From positions 27,863,092 through 27,903,091 of the forward strand of contig NC_135554.1 in assembly GCF_964340395.1 (NCBI RefSeq): a stretch of DNA of 40,000 bases, read 5' to 3'. Below the pieces are notes generated by a model. The model was not told where the DNA came from. It did no database searches and saw only the letters and a list, made by a program, of their open reading frames with translations. Below, piece after piece: positions 17,035 to 30,609 of the stretch (position 1 is the first letter of the stretch; every line of letters begins with the position of its first letter). Made by a program: the position numbers and the translations under genes. The stretch comes from Glandiceps talaboti (lineage: Eukaryota > Hemichordata > Enteropneusta > Spengelidae).

Positions 17035-20000
17035 ATTTTGAACCATTTTAGTTCTCATCTTTCAGGAAACGATTTTAAGTTAATAACTTTCTTTACCACT
17101 ATCAAGATTTGTGCCCCTAAATATAAATATTTCTAAAAAAAAAATGAGTACATGTTATGTTGGGAATGAGGTCAGATCTTCAAAGAGTGATAGAGAAAGG
17201 GACGATCAGCTGACTACACACAGAGGCAGAGAAGAAAGAAAAGGGTTGCCAATGAAACCAGCAGAACTGAAACCTGTGTATAATTCTGGACTTATCACTG
17301 CCAGAAATTCAAAGAATTGTCACCATTGCTAAATGCCCCTGGAAATGAACTTCACAACAACCAATTCTGAAAGGTATTCATGTTGTTCTCTGACTGACCT
17401 GCATGTCAATATACGCCGTCCATCAATATATTACGTACTTTGAGGCCAACTACTGTAATCACCATCTCATATAGCTAGTCATATGCCGTTCAAATACTTA
17501 TTACTGTTGATATTTATGTATTGGAAAATAAATACTGAATCTAGAATTTCTTTTTTATTATTTCAAAAGGATAGGAGGTAAGTTTCATATGGCAAAGAAA
17601 TTTAATTTTCAGGGAAATTAGTCCCTTAACTACATTCTACTTGAATTATCCACCGCTGAAACACTGCTGTTCCAATCACAGCAATTTTCATTGAATACAC
17701 AGATATCTAATCGATATTTCGATAATATGTGTGTGTTGTGCATGTGCAGATACAGCTCCTCAGAGAAAAATCATGTTAGTTTCACTGAATGTACATGGTC
17801 TATTTGTATTGTGATCTCTTCAATTCAGCTGTTGAAGAATTAGCACTTTGTTAGTCAGATTTCTTACACCAATTTTTCGTTATATTGGTAAATCTTGTTT
17901 CACACTTGTCTCCATATGCCACAGACTTGGAACCCACAAGAAAAAACCCTTGCAACTTATAGATACTCCTAGCAATCCAAGACTTGGTGTATATCTATCT
18001 AGTGATGTCATATGCGTTCGTAATGGGCAAGATGTTCAAGTTTGATAACGAGAACTAAATCTGGTCCATCGAAATATGTAGAGTATAAGCCATGGGTATC
18101 CCACAGTGTTTCAAATGGCACGTGATATAGTGTTTCAATTGGCACGTGATAGAGTTTCAACTACCTCGATATAGTTGAAACATTGCCTCAAGCAGACTGA
18201 CACGGTACGCGGAACATCGGAATGAACGGTTACAAAACACAAAATAACTCTTCAGAAGAATGAATTTGGGTGAACAATGAACCTAGATTGTGAAAACAGC
18301 TCTATTCATATAACTCAAGTCCGGTCAAATGGTAAATACGTGAAGTGAATGGATGAAAACGTCATTAAGCACGAATGTACGACTACTGCCTGCATGGAAT
18401 CTTAAACTTTAACGTTACTATACACATAAACATATAAGTTGATACTAAGCAGACTATATTCAAACAAGAAGAGGGTCAATTATAAGTGCAATATTGGTAT
18501 CAAACATGTATATGCACACAATCTATACATACAAGTTATCATATAAATGTGTACATCAAGTACACTCTTAGGTATAGTCTACGAGGCCAATAGTATTTGT
18601 TTCTGTAGGCATTACTTTGATGAAGGTTAACATAACATCTAGGCACGTGATCTAGGTAACGGAAAGAGCCTTTGTGTGGGTGAGTATTGATATCGAAACA
18701 GTAAAGCTGGAAAGCATGTCTCAATTACAACTGACCTCAACAAAGCCGGGAATGGCCCCAGGCCGGCTATCTACGGTGGGAAGTTGTTAAAATACACTTT
18801 GAGATAGGTTGATTATGGTTTGGAATTCCTGTATTTGAAGTTTCTTCATGCCGATTTAACAATGAGTTATTACATGACACACGATTTCAACTCATCACTC
18901 ACTGGAGAGGAGAATTTGGTCTTCTATTCTGAGGTATACCCCAATCTTACGGCAATGCGTACCCTTCCCCTAGCAAGTTCTGGCGATACGTATTGGGTAT
19001 TATGTCCTCTTTCCGGTGTAGGGGTTTGCAACAATGGCATACTACTTATTTGGTGACAGTGATAATGGTGAGATCATCTCGACTATTAAATCATGCTAGA
19101 ATTAAAGTGCATCAAAGCATAGTTTGCAAATCCCGCATTAATCGTATTTTATTCTTGTAAGTTGTAATGTCGTTAACTCAGTAATCCGTTTCCACCTGTT
19201 ACGTATATGCCCACCTCCACACTTACACGTTTTATTGGATCAATGATAAAATTCAATGTATACTGAAGGTAACTTTCTTTATGGTCACATATATTTTAGT
19301 GTGAGACATGGCAGGCATGACTCGTGATGATTTACCTGACACCATTGTTACCAACATTCACATGTATGTTAATTACTACATGTATTTGTCTATAATGTGG
19401 TAGATAGGCCATCATGTATTGGTTTTAAATCCAAAGAACATTTTGTTATTGAGAAGTCACGGATCGTAAAGTTTGTACTGCAAATATGGTGGGTGGGTGG
19501 ACCGTAAGACCTCAGACCACTATAGGGGCTTCAGCACAACATTAGGCTTTTGACGAGATGGACTTTCAATACAATATTGGCATGCACCTTTGTCCAGCAT
19601 CACCCAAAATGAAAAACAATGCACTGGAAGTGTAATAAAATGATAATTACATCATTCATCCATTATTGAATGAGAAAAACAAATACCATGGCATGACACT
19701 GGACAGTCTTTTTATTGCTAGGCCAATTACCTCCATCACCCATCCATTAACAACATTTCCAACCAAATTGTACGTGAAATATACGCCTCAGCAGTGATAT
19801 CACAACGGCAAAACAATTGTTTGGTATATACATACATATGACACCTCGCTGTGATGGTCTAATCATCCAAAGTCGTTTCTTTAATTGTCTAATTTATCGA
19901 TGTAGTCATTCGCAAGGAACACGAAAAGAGAGTTGATTCTAGCCAGCTGTTGCTCTGGTTAGTTTGTTTCTGTTATCTTCAATGTGTTTAATATCAGAAA

Positions 20001-22915
20001 ACAAAGTAAAGACGAGTTACAATTAGGGTATATAGTTAGTGTCGTTCCTGATGATTGCAGCTTTCTAGCAATAAATGTTAGCTGACAGTGAACGGTCCCA
20101 GAATTTCGCCTCAGAAATAAAACGGTTCTTTCGATTATTATAGACTTTTTACCCTCGGACTAAATTGAAAGCGAATATCAACATACAGGGGATAACACAA
20201 TGAGGACTGGTATATAAATCTCACAGTACACTGACTGTCACAGACAATCTCTAGTGGTCAAAGTGAAACCCCTTCCACTCTCCTAGTAATAGATACACGT
20301 TTCCGGTCTGATATCTATTGCCCATAGTTCATAATTTTACTTATAAGTCAAATCTGGTCAGCAATTAATTGATAGATTTTGCAATGACCTTATCTTATAA
20401 AAAGATTCAATACATGCTAAGACAGACAATACTACAAGTACAAAGAGAATACAATCACAAAATACAAAATAGGTTTTTCTAAACCTTTATTTTGATATGT
20501 GTAAGTCAACCGGCATATATACGCAAGCTTTCCCATGTGAGAAATGTAGTCTTGATTTCAGACCACTAAAAAGACGTTAGTGGTCTGGGTCTTGATTTAA
20601 TAAATGGTCACAACACCATATTTCACAAAAGAACGCCGATCACGGGAAGTACTTAGTGAAATTATAGGTTTTATGCAAACTGTAGAATTTTATTATAGCA
20701 TTGTTGTTTCATTCATCGATTTTTAATTTGGCAACGAAACAAAGACACAAGACCATATAACTCAGCACGTCATTTTACGTTTATGCCGGGATAAACTTTC
20801 CCTGGTGGTCTGAGGTTAAACTAAAATTGCGGTCAAGACCAGGGAATGGATGGACGAACATAGGGAGGTACGAGAGTCTAAGACAGACATCGTTTTAATT
20901 CCATGCAATATCCAACAAAATGTGTGCTGCATGAAATGTTTCCTTTGGACCTGACTTGTGTGTAAGGTTGTCAGCTTCCAGTTTAATGTAACAAGTGGCT
21001 TTTCCCTATACTGTTATTAGTACCCACCCACTCTAATAAGAGTTTATCTAATTGGCATAAGCCGTACTGTGAGAATACTTTTGTATGCATGGCACAACTT
21101 GGTTGACCGCATCTTTTCATGAAATGTGGGTTTTCTCCAAGTGTTGGCATCGTCTATGTACATACACTTCACAGTTGATTAGTTGTTTGCTTTTGTCTGT
21201 CATATCAAATTATGAGAGAATCTTTGTTTCAGTTTGGTTTGTAAGATAGTTCGTCTATCTGATAAACTGAATGAACACATTCTAAAGTTCTTTCAGGCTA
21301 AACTCTGGTGTAATGGGAACTAGTACAATGTTGAATTATATGTACCTTCCCCCTTAACTAGAAGTTCATTCACATGAGATTATCACGTGACGTCACTATG
21401 GCATAAACAATGACATTCTTGTATACACATGTAAGAGAATGGTTGTTAACAAGTATTAAAGGAAATCTTGTCTTTTTGTTTGTTTTAGATTCGTATAACT
21501 AATTAAAATTCCTTCGTAAATATAGCGATGAAAGAGAGTGCTTTTGTTCTGATAGCGATGTACATTTATATTCCCACGTCAGGGGGTGCCTTAACACTTA
21601 CGGTCAATACTTAGATATAGTATAACGTATAAAGTGGAAATTGAACGATAGTTCAATCAGCAAAGTCAATTTTGCTATCCTCGTACATTTTAGATAATTT
21701 TAAGGTTACGAACTATAGTTCTGTTTACCTTCACTTAATTTGTCACATTTCAGCCAATCAAGGAACCAATCATTCCGATTATCATGTCAAGTTTTTGTAC
21801 TATTTTTGAAGATTGAAAAGTCACTTCTGTTTCCTTAGACGATTGAAGCATTGTCAATAGGCCCTTCCCCCGTATCAAAATGTTGCGAAGTCATTCAAAG
21901 TGGTCCTTAGTGACTTTTTTATTGTTCACATACATTGACAAACGGACTGTGATTACAATAGTTTTAAAGATAGAAACAAGATTGTATGTAAAAAAGTGAG
22001 GTTGATTAAAAGGTGACCAGTATAGAACCTATGACATAACATACGGAGTGGATGTAACCCGAACATGAACTATTAAGAGACATCTTAACACAAACTTCAA
22101 ATACTACGAATTCTTAAACCGATGATGGCGCTGATTTTGGGCGTGGACTCAAAATTCAATTTGATATGATTTATCGAGTATACAGCTACAAAGAGACATT
22201 TATACACAGGTCATGCGATACATTTTAGAGTGTACGATATCAAGAAGTTATTGTACCTAATATATAAAAACGTTTTAAAAATGGTAAAAACGGCCACGCT
22301 AAAGGGCACAGAGTTTCTTAAAATATTCGATGATTATCTCTGACTATGATCGGTCCATACATTTTCTACCTATATTCTCATTATTCATAATTTTGTACTT
22401 AATTAATCTTTGAAAAATTAATTTTATACTTAATTAATTTGACACATGATGTGATACGAATTCTTCATTTGCTTATGAACTCAGGGAACAGTCTGTGTTT
22501 GACGTAGAGATCACAGACACTGTGCTGAGACATCGCGTTTTCACACTGTTAGCAAACCAGAGCATCCTTTTCATTTTTATCCCACTACGCCATTCAAAGC
22601 TGAAGAGTAATTTGAAAACCTTCGGGCTGTCACAAAACAATGCCCAGCTAGTTTTATCGGCCCATACATTTATTACCTCAGTTTTAGCTCAGCCAATTTT
22701 CTGTTGTTACATGATACCATAAATCCACAAATTTCATTTCATAATAATTTGAATTCTTTAACCAAATATTTTGTAATGTTATTCTGTTGTTGTTACTATA
22801 GTTACTATAGTATTTCACTAGATGCATAGTTCAAGCTGCACCAGGTGCAACGGGACCACGTTTTTGAAACTTCGCAAGTGCTTTGTTAGATGTAAAGACA
22901 TAATCTTAATAATAT
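17035..22915. other. No gene recognised, 5.9 kb
   Basis: AT-rich sequence with no convincing exon or long repeat. Small items seen are a 10-bp-stem hairpin at 18155-18182 (GTTTCAACTA and TAGTTGAAAC), a small palindromic insertion-like structure at 20549-20598, and repeated TACTTAATTAAT near 22400-22440. Open frames such as 18820-19056 and 22495-22722 have no recognisable features. Confidence 0.45.
20549..20598. repeat. 30-bp palindrome flanked by exact 10-bp direct repeats
   Basis: GTCTTGATTT occurs at 20549-20558 and 20589-20598. Between them CAGACCACTA (20559-20568) pairs with TAGTGGTCTG (20578-20587). The arrangement resembles a minimal insertion made only of inverted termini with a target-site duplication. 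Confidence 0.55.
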
Positions 22916-22924
22916 CACAGACAA

Positions 22925-23424
22925 GGAAGACATTTGTGGGGTTTTTTTTTGTGTTTTTTAAAATTCCTCCCAGCGATTTTTTCTGTTATGCAGACAAATA
23001 CACACAAACAAACAAACAAACACAAATGCTACAGATATCCATTCGGGTTTGGGACTACGTGACAGGGCTATGTAGCACGCTCTATATCACGTTGCTGTGG
23101 ATGAACAGTGTGCCAAGGCTTTCCCAGTCAGTCCACAGGCTATCCCAGAGTCACCCAGGCCCGGCAAACATGGCACCTGCGGGCTCCGTGTGAGTAATCG
23201 TCCCCGACTTTTCGAGTCATTACTCCAGGAGTCCCCCCAGAAATTCGCACTCGTCTTGTGAGTGAAACACGGCTGAGTGATACAGCCTACCCATCGAGTC
23301 TGTAGAACACTCACCCTGGGTTTGGGTCGGTCACAGAAAAACCCCCTGTTTCCAGTGGGATTCCAACCCGTGACCTCCCGACTGCTAATCATGTGCGCTA
23401 ACCACTACGGTGGAAGAAATTTGT
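22925..23424 (-). mobile_element. tRNA-derived SINE with target-site duplication
   Basis: On the minus strand the element starts at 23411 with a tRNA-like head. The A-box region is TAGTGGTTAGCGCA (within 23393-23410) and the B-box region is CACGGGTTGGAATCCC (within 23357-23375). A body of about 350 nt of unknown origin follows. The 3' end on the minus strand is A-rich, seen as T-runs at 22942-22970 on the plus strand. GGAAGACATTTGT (22925-22937) and GGAAGAAATTTGT (23412-23424) form a 13-bp duplication with one mismatch. The element body is therefore 22938-23411, about 474 bp. The minus open frame over it is not a gene. Confidence 0.75.
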
Positions 23425-24078
23425 TCCTTTTCTGTGATAATTCGTCTACCATGAGGTGTATTGAATCATCTACAGGCAAATTCGTGTTTGTAACCACAGA
23501 CAAGGAAGAAATTTCGTCCTAGTATGTGGTGTAACTGTACACATAAGAATGCAAGAAACCGTACTGAACATTTAACGGTACGGACCCTAAAATCAATGCG
23601 TCAATCGGAACACGTTGAATGTGCGCATAAAACGGAATCATTCACGAGACACGCCATGAAAGAATATGACGGACTGTTGAGATAGATATGATGTATGCTA
23701 CTTTGCTTATGTCTCGATATTGCGTATTTGACGGACAAAATCGAGGTGATACAAATTCAAAACCAAGCCTTCGTTCATGATTAATTTAATCCTGTTACCG
23801 TCTACACCACCTAAGGATAAAACCGACCTCTAATTAACAGGTACAATGTCTTATTAAAAGTGCTATTGATTGACCAATTTTTATAGAACATAGTGCATGC
23901 TACATGAAGAAACAATTACAAGCGTCTTAAGTTGCAGCTAATGCAGGTTTGAAACCCTGTTTACCACTTTACGATAATTTTCTTATCCCTAGTAAAACTC
24001 GTACACACACGTGTATTGTCTAAACGATTTGTCAAAGATAACTATAACACTTTCATTCAAATGTACGTAGGCTGCTGA

Positions 24079-24808
24079 GGCCTAAACAAATGTGTGGTTC
24101 CGATTACGCTCCATTTGAGTAGGTAGATTTGTTTCATTTTTATTTCACTTTTTTTGTCATATGTGAGTGTCAAGTTCAGGTAGTTATGTTTCCTTTATTT
24201 TCCCATGTGGTCTCTGTGTTATTGGTTTCTTCCAATCAGATACACAGCCATTACGGATTGGAAGACCATCTTTATATTGTCTATTTAAGTTGATGTCAGT
24301 TTCCGCATCAACTATTTTCACGAGACTTCACAATCTTGGCGATTTCATTTGTTTTTTTCTCGAATACGCTAAGTGGTAAACACATATTGTGTGGTTCCGA
24401 TTACATTCAATTTTAAAATACATTTTTTTTTGAATTTATTTTTTTGTCATATGTGAATGTCTAGTTCAGGTAGTTATGTTTTCCGTTGTTTTCCATATGG
24501 TATCTGTTATATTGGCTTCTTCTCATCAGATGTATAGTCATTACAGATTGGAAGAACAGTTTTATATTGTCTTTTTCAGTTGATGTCAGTTTCCGCAGAC
24601 ACTATTTCTTGCGAGAGTCCACAATTTTCTCGATTTTCTTAATTTTATATGTTTTTATATTATATGTAAAACAAAATTTAGGGTCAGCGTGAAACACTAG
24701 GTGGGTCGGGTAATCGGAACCAAACATTTTTTTTTTCATTTGGCCCAACAAAAGTTAATGGTCGGCAGTGACAAACTAGGTGGGGTCGGGTAACCGGAAC
24801 CAATCATC
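24079..24808 (+). mobile_element. MITE-like element, interrupted by a second copy of itself
   Basis: The left end GGCCTAAACAAATGTGTGG continues into TGGTTCCGATTACG. The body (TTCAGGTAGTTATGTTT, then ATTACGGATTGGAAGA, then GATGTCAGTTTCCGCATCAA) runs to about 24373. The missing right part (GTCGGCAGTGACAAACTAGG, then GTAACCGGAACCA) resumes at about 24751-24808, after the second copy. The TGGTTCCGATTAC and GTAACCGGAACCA termini form a terminal inverted repeat. No coding capacity is seen. Confidence 0.65.
24374..24750 (+). mobile_element. Complete copy of the same MITE-like element, nested
   Basis: It begins near GTGGTAAACAC with TGTGGTTCCGATTACA and ends with GGGTAATCGGAACCAAACAT followed by a T-run and TGGCCC. 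The terminal inverted repeat TGGTTCCGATTAC is perfect over 13 bp. The body is collinear with 24079-24373 and with the inverted copy at 26777-27141. Confidence 0.65.
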
Positions 24809-24879
24809 TTATGTAATATGTTCAATATAGGTAGCGAGTGGTTACATAAGCGGATCAACGATTGGTATATTCGAAGTTC

Positions 24880-25030
24880 AGGCTACGTTGCTAATAAGTG
24901 ACTTTTATTCGAGTGAATCTGTCTGTATGCTAAATTTAACTTAATGTATATATTGTTTTGAATTTTTAGCAGAGGTACAACGGGGCCACAACTTGTTACA
25001 GTTTATTGTTAAATAAAGTTTGATTTGAAA
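24880..25030 (+). mobile_element. Possible LINE 3' tail
   Basis: The end reads AAATAAAGTTTGATTTGAAA after a GGGGCCACAACTTGTTACAG stretch. This resembles the ATAAAGTTTGATTTG tails of CR1/L2-like elements in invertebrates. Only the tail is present, and no coding region is recognised. Confidence 0.35.
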
Positions 25031-26776
25031 GTATGACCTTCACCGTTATGCTATACATTCTATACTGAATGTAATGCATCTATATGCTATCTCTATCAAT
25101 ACTCGTTAAAATTGCTTGGCCAATGTTTTAGCAGCTATCGTGCCCCGCCCCATTTGATGTATTGCTAGGGGCGAAGTCTGTCTACAGTAATACACATTCA
25201 ACTAGTGCAGCATTACGTTCTTCAACTGATAGATATGGTTTAGTATCTCTGGCAGGGATCGGAAGTAGGATTGTAAAACCAGTTGTCTGACCGAGTTAGC
25301 CTATAGCAAAAAGTTGGTTAAACATTGTATAATGAGAGTTAGCCTAAAGAAAGAGGTCACCAGTAGCTGCACTTGAGTGAATGTGCATACAAAATCATAA
25401 AATGACTTTCCAGTTATTCGACGTTATAGAGACTCCGTCTGAATAAATAAGCCCCGGGGAACTGTATAGTTGGACAGCCGTGACAACGGATACAATTTCA
25501 CTCTGGGATTTCACCAATGAATGTTCCCACTAAGTGCATGTACATGTATATAGACACCTTGCCATAAGTTAACGGATGTGATCATTTGTATAAATTGAGC
25601 TAAGTTACGTTTCCATAATAACATTACATGTATCTCTCTACTGATGGGTCTAGAAAATAGAGGAGAGAAAAGCCATCTCGAGTGAAACCCAGCTGCATGC
25701 CTGTCTGTCACCAATTTTCACTGGGACTATATAACTTACAACGATTGATTTTACTAAAACGCTATGAGAATAACTGTATGTGTGGAGGTAATGTATCAAT
25801 CTCAGTCTGTTTAAAATCTGACGTACATGTATAGTGGTTGGCTAATTACTTACTATTATGTTTAATAGTCTTTCGCTTGTTCATGATTTGTTAGATTTTA
25901 ATAGTCAACTATAACGTGAACACATAAACAAACGATGACACTTGTCAAGTAAAAGAGAAGGTAAAACATCGAACTGAACAAGTATGCGATGCTATTGCTA
26001 AATCGGATTGCGTGTTGCTAAAGTATGGTTCAAAATTGAATTTAACCTCATTCAACCTACCCCCCCCCCCCCCGCTAATAAATAGCGAAGACCTTCCGCT
26101 TGCTGAAATCTTATGGGGTAATTATTTACTTGAGAAGTTTATAATCATGGTCTACCTCTGGTGTGCAAATCTTGACACCCGTACGAGGAATACATGTCTC
26201 TCTGATGAGAAAAACCTGGTATGTGTTTGCAGATTATGGTTGCTTAGCATCCTCCATTTGACTACATTGTATATTGCCCATTCCGTTTTAATCTTTCAAT
26301 AAAACGCATAATGTGCAAACTCAAAAACAATAATGAGCCAATCACTGAATTACAGTGGTGATACCGCTGCCAAATTTGATCTACAAATAAAGTGTCCACG
26401 TATCTCATTGGCTGAAAAGCCTACTTGTACCCCCTCGATTTTGACCCACTTGCCATTGAACATGTAATTACCTTGACTGGTCGAACGTAACTCAGATCGA
26501 ATATCTTTGTTGTCAAGTCCGTTCATAGTTACTCAAGGCTTTAGTCTGATAAAGGAACTCAAAAATGGTAAGTACTTTTCTTTTTTAAAAAACCCAGTTA
26601 ATTTCAAATTATGCATTCACTGAAGATTTTGGCAAAGTTTTCAAACACGAACTTTCAGATGCCTTGATGAAGTTAATAATTGTTACTAATGGTATTGGCG
26701 TGTATTCAACAGATGCGTCAGTCACTAACCGTAGCAGAAAACGAATATAAAATCCAAGATTGGAAAACCGCGATAA
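25031..26776. other. No gene recognised
   Basis: AT-rich sequence with a poly-C run near 26061-26073 and no convincing exon. The frame at 26012-26302 spans the poly-C run and is not supported. Confidence 0.4.
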
Positions 26777-27141
26777 GGCCCCAAAAAATAATTGTTTCCT
26801 TCCGGTTATGCGACGCCACCTAGTTTTCCACTGTCTACCCTAAACTATTTTTTTTTTACATATTCTAGCAAAAAAATAAAATCGTGAAATTTGTGAAGTC
26901 TCGTCATAAATAGTGGACGCGGAGACGTTGACTGATAATATAAAACTGTTCTTCCAATCTGTAATGGCTGTACATGTGATGTGGGAAGAAACCAATAACA
27001 CATTTGGACCATTTGGAAAACCCGTAACTTCCTGAACTAGACACACTTACAACTGAAAAAAAATATAATAAAAAATCTACCCACCCCAACTGTTCTAAAA
27101 ATTGAGCGTAATCGGATCCACAGATTTTTTTTTATTAGGCC
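26777..27141 (-). mobile_element. Third copy of the MITE-like element, minus strand
   Basis: Read in reverse it begins GGCCTAATAAAAAAAAATC, then CTGTGGATCCGATTACG, and shares the body of the copies at 24079-24808, including ATTACAGATTGGAAGAACAG and CTAGTTCAGGAAGTTA. It ends at GGCC (26777-26780) with an eroded inverted terminus (GCATAACCGGAAGGAAACA). Both ends carry GGCC. Confidence 0.65.
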
Positions 27142-27957
27142 TAAACTGATTGTTCTTGTTTGGGATTGTTTTATTTCTTTAAGTTTTGATTTTGACCATA
27201 CGGTAAACCGTTACATAACTTACAATGCGAGATTTGCGTCCCAAAATGACACTGATGACTGTATACACCTGTTTGCTCTTAAAACTACCTCAGAGTTACG
27301 AGAAAGACTTTATGTACTCGTCGTCGGACTTTATCATAATGTGCACTGATATAGTCGATATGTTGACGCGTTTTATTAACCATGAAATGGGGTGTACGGA
27401 CACAGAGTATGAAATAGCATGACCATACTGTGTGCGTTCTCCTATAGCCCTTTGTCTCTATCTATCCTGTTCTCACTGACCTGGCATTCTGTGCTAAATT
27501 CAACAATACACAAACATGTCCATTGAAAACACATAGTCACAAAAGGACATTTGGTATGGATACCACACATATTTGTTACAGTGACTGAACCCCGACCACT
27601 CTTACATCAGGGGGTGTCTTTGTTTTAATTTCGCGGCGAATTCCCTTTATGTGGTAAATGTCAAATCACTATACATAGATAGTCAGATAACAACATGTGC
27701 AGGTGAAGAATAAGCTTACACATCAATTTCTATCTTTAATTTCTCTTAGTCTTTTTTTCAGTTCTATCAGTAAACACTATTCGGTGAAAGTTGGGGTCCC
27801 TGAACACCGTAAATGGTTACATCCCAGATACGCGCATTGTCCAACCCCCTGTCTCAAAGATTTTGCAGACTCATTCTGGTGTATCTTGACCTACTCTAAC
27901 AGATTTATAATTGTATATTTTATAGAAAGTACAGACATTCTGTAACAGATAACACAA
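27142..27957. other. No gene recognised
   Basis: Short open frames only (for example 27225-27422). No domain, splice pattern or repeat was identified. Confidence 0.4.
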
Positions 27958-28270
27958 TTAACATGAATAACATAGATAACATAAATACCACAGATAACAT
28001 GGATAACATGAACATAGATAACATGAATAACATAGATAACATAAATACCACAGATAACATGGATAACATGAACATAGATAACATGAATAACATAGATAAC
28101 ATAAATACCACAGATAACATGGATAACATGAACATAGATAACATGAATAACATAGATAACATGAATAACATGAATAACATAAATAACAGAGATAACATAG
28201 ATAACGTAAATACCACAGGTAACAAATATCATAGATAACTTAGATAACATGGATAATATAGATAACATAG
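27958..28270. repeat. 9-bp/60-bp minisatellite (GATAACATA-type units)
   Basis: A 9-bp motif (variants of GATAACATA and AATAACATG) is organised into a 60-bp higher-order unit repeated about three times and then decays. Several frames on both strands stay open because the period is a multiple of three. These are not credible proteins. Confidence 0.93.
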
Positions 28271-28310
28271 ATACCATGAATGGATCTGAATCAACAACAA
28301 AAACAAAACA

Positions 28311-28312
28311 CG

Positions 28313-28346
<34 letters not shown>

Positions 28347-28446
28347 GTTGCAGCAGCAGCAGCAACAACAACATCAGTTACAGCAGCAACAACAACAAAA
28401 ACAGCAGCAGCAAGAGCAGCAGCAGCAACAACTACAGGAACAACAT
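28311..28446 (+). repeat. (CAA/CAG)n trinucleotide tract
   Basis: Mixed CAA and CAG triplets would encode polyglutamine in one frame. The preceding sequence is the 9-bp minisatellite and the frame ends at TAA just after the tract. No promoter or splice evidence makes this an exon. Confidence 0.93.
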
Positions 28447-30134
28447 TGGCACTTTTAAATGATAACTTACTCTTTATGATATTAGTTGATATTATGTAGT
28501 GGATAACTACAGCACCATGTTCTACTAATTTCGTTATGACTGTGTTTCTTGGTCCGATATTACATATTATTCAGTGGATAACTATATCACCACTTCATCA
28601 TAATCACCGTGTCTCTGCAATTATCTTGGCCCAACTTGTTATTTTATTACGACTTTGTTGAAACTATCACGATGTTTGTTGTCACGCGGCTTTATACATG
28701 CAAATTAGTCTCCTGTACTCAGCAGTAGTACGACATTGAACTTCGGACATTGAACTGAATGACACATAAACATATGGTAAACATGACTTGTTCCTTTGGA
28801 CTGAAAGCCCTCCCCCATGAGAGTACAATATGAGACTACAAGGCAGAAATACAATGACCTGTACATTGTAACCATATACACTTCATAGTCTTTGGTATCT
28901 TGGTTCAAACTGGAGTGTTGTTGTGTAATTACAGAAATCCTTAAGTATATAGAATGTCACCAACAATTGAGATACACTATAAGCATAATTATGACGTAAT
29001 TTATTAGTTACAAAAATATCCAATCACCTCCGCCATGACTGTCAAGCCTCTCTATACCGCTGTAATTATTCACTCATCATCAGAACTTTCTTATAATCTA
29101 TCAAAGTACCAGCTTTTGTTTTACAGTAAAGATACGACATTGCTCTAAATTTGGCTTTGCATATTACGTTTAATTTGTTCAGTGGACAAGAATGGACAGT
29201 CACAGTCGAAGTGAACATATATAATTTCGAGGGAAATTTGAAGTCATGCTTTATAGGGACATTTAAGATTAAAATGAGATTTGAAAGTAAAATCCTTGGA
29301 TAGTACTTCTTAGCTGAAGAGACAAATTGCTGGTTCAGATTGAAAATGTACATGTATGCCAAGTTTTAAAAATATACTAACTCGAAATAATTCATATGCA
29401 CAAAGGTGCTTCAATTCATCTTTGAAATTCCTACATTTTCTTACCATTGTGTACAAGATTTACTCGTATGCATAGGCATTCCAATGCCGTGAGCGAATTA
29501 GTGTCATTCCAAACAAAATATCTATTACTTTCTCTCTCTCTCGTATTTCTTTCACAGCGAGGTCTTTTCAACTTTACTGTATGCATTGATGCACACATTA
29601 TAGTAGAAATAATTCAAAAGTCGTTCGATCGTTTGGCCATACCTAAAGAGGCGTCAGGGAGCATGTATTATTGTGGTATTGTTTGCCACCAGTGCTACCT
29701 CGAAAATAGACGATAACTTATACAAAGCGGGGGGACATACATGTAACTTTAATAGGGTGTGATTTACGTAACTACAATGTCCTCAAGGGCGTTGCTTCTT
29801 ACTCAGCTTAGTTTTCTTCGACATTGCGAATTCAATGATATACAACTCGCGAAAAACACAGATGCATTTGCTTGCTTGTGGTAAGCAGGAATGAAACAAG
29901 TTCTATATATAGTTCTATGCAAGGACATATAATGTAATTAGTATTGGTACCTTATCAAAGTTTAAAGACCACATGCACAGTAGCCTCGATTCTAAGACTC
30001 TATTTACTGATAGAAAAGTACACATTAGATCTTTGAGTATAACTGTTACTGTTACATTAGAACTTCCACAGATGTAAATAAATGCACTGCTTGAACATAT
30101 ATCAGCATTGTTGTTTTCCTATGAGTTGTATTGC
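28447..30134. other. No gene recognised; one weak exon candidate
   Basis: At 29559 a strong pyrimidine tract (CTCTCTCTCTCG, then TATTTCTTTCACAG) precedes an open frame of about 50 codons that ends at 29716 with CGIVCHQCYLENRR. It could be a terminal exon. No partner exon, no match to a known family and no resemblance to genes A and B was seen, so it is not called. Confidence 0.3.
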
Positions 30135-30290
30135 TAATTTTTTTTACCCTAATTTTGTCTTTGTGTGGTCTTTCCTTGACCCACCACTCATTCACACAAA
30201 CGCAATGTTAATTTTTTTACCCTAATTTTGTCTTTGTGTGAAGTCTTTCCTTGACCCACCACTCATTCACACAAACGCAATGCTATTTTT
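30135..30290. repeat. Tandem duplication of about 75 bp
   Basis: A segment containing TTTTTTTACCCTAATTTTG and CTTTCCTTGACCCACCACTC is present twice in direct orientation. Confidence 0.9.
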
Positions 30291-30418
30291 TTCGCAGATT
30301 GTACGTCCATACATACCTTACCACTCACTTTTGAATCGTAACACCTTACCTTTGGTAGTCTCCCTCCTCTTTCTCTCGCATTTTGTTGGAGTCGCGGTTT
30401 GTTGGCTTAGCGTTTCAC

Positions 30419-30609
<191 letters not shown>

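Noticed and set aside
28249-28462. Polyglutamine-coding frame
   Set aside because: CAA/CAG tract next to a minisatellite; no upstream exon or transcript signal.
29447-29716. Possible terminal exon with CGIVCHQC
   Set aside because: Good acceptor but no partner exon, family match or conservation evidence; described only within the intergenic note.
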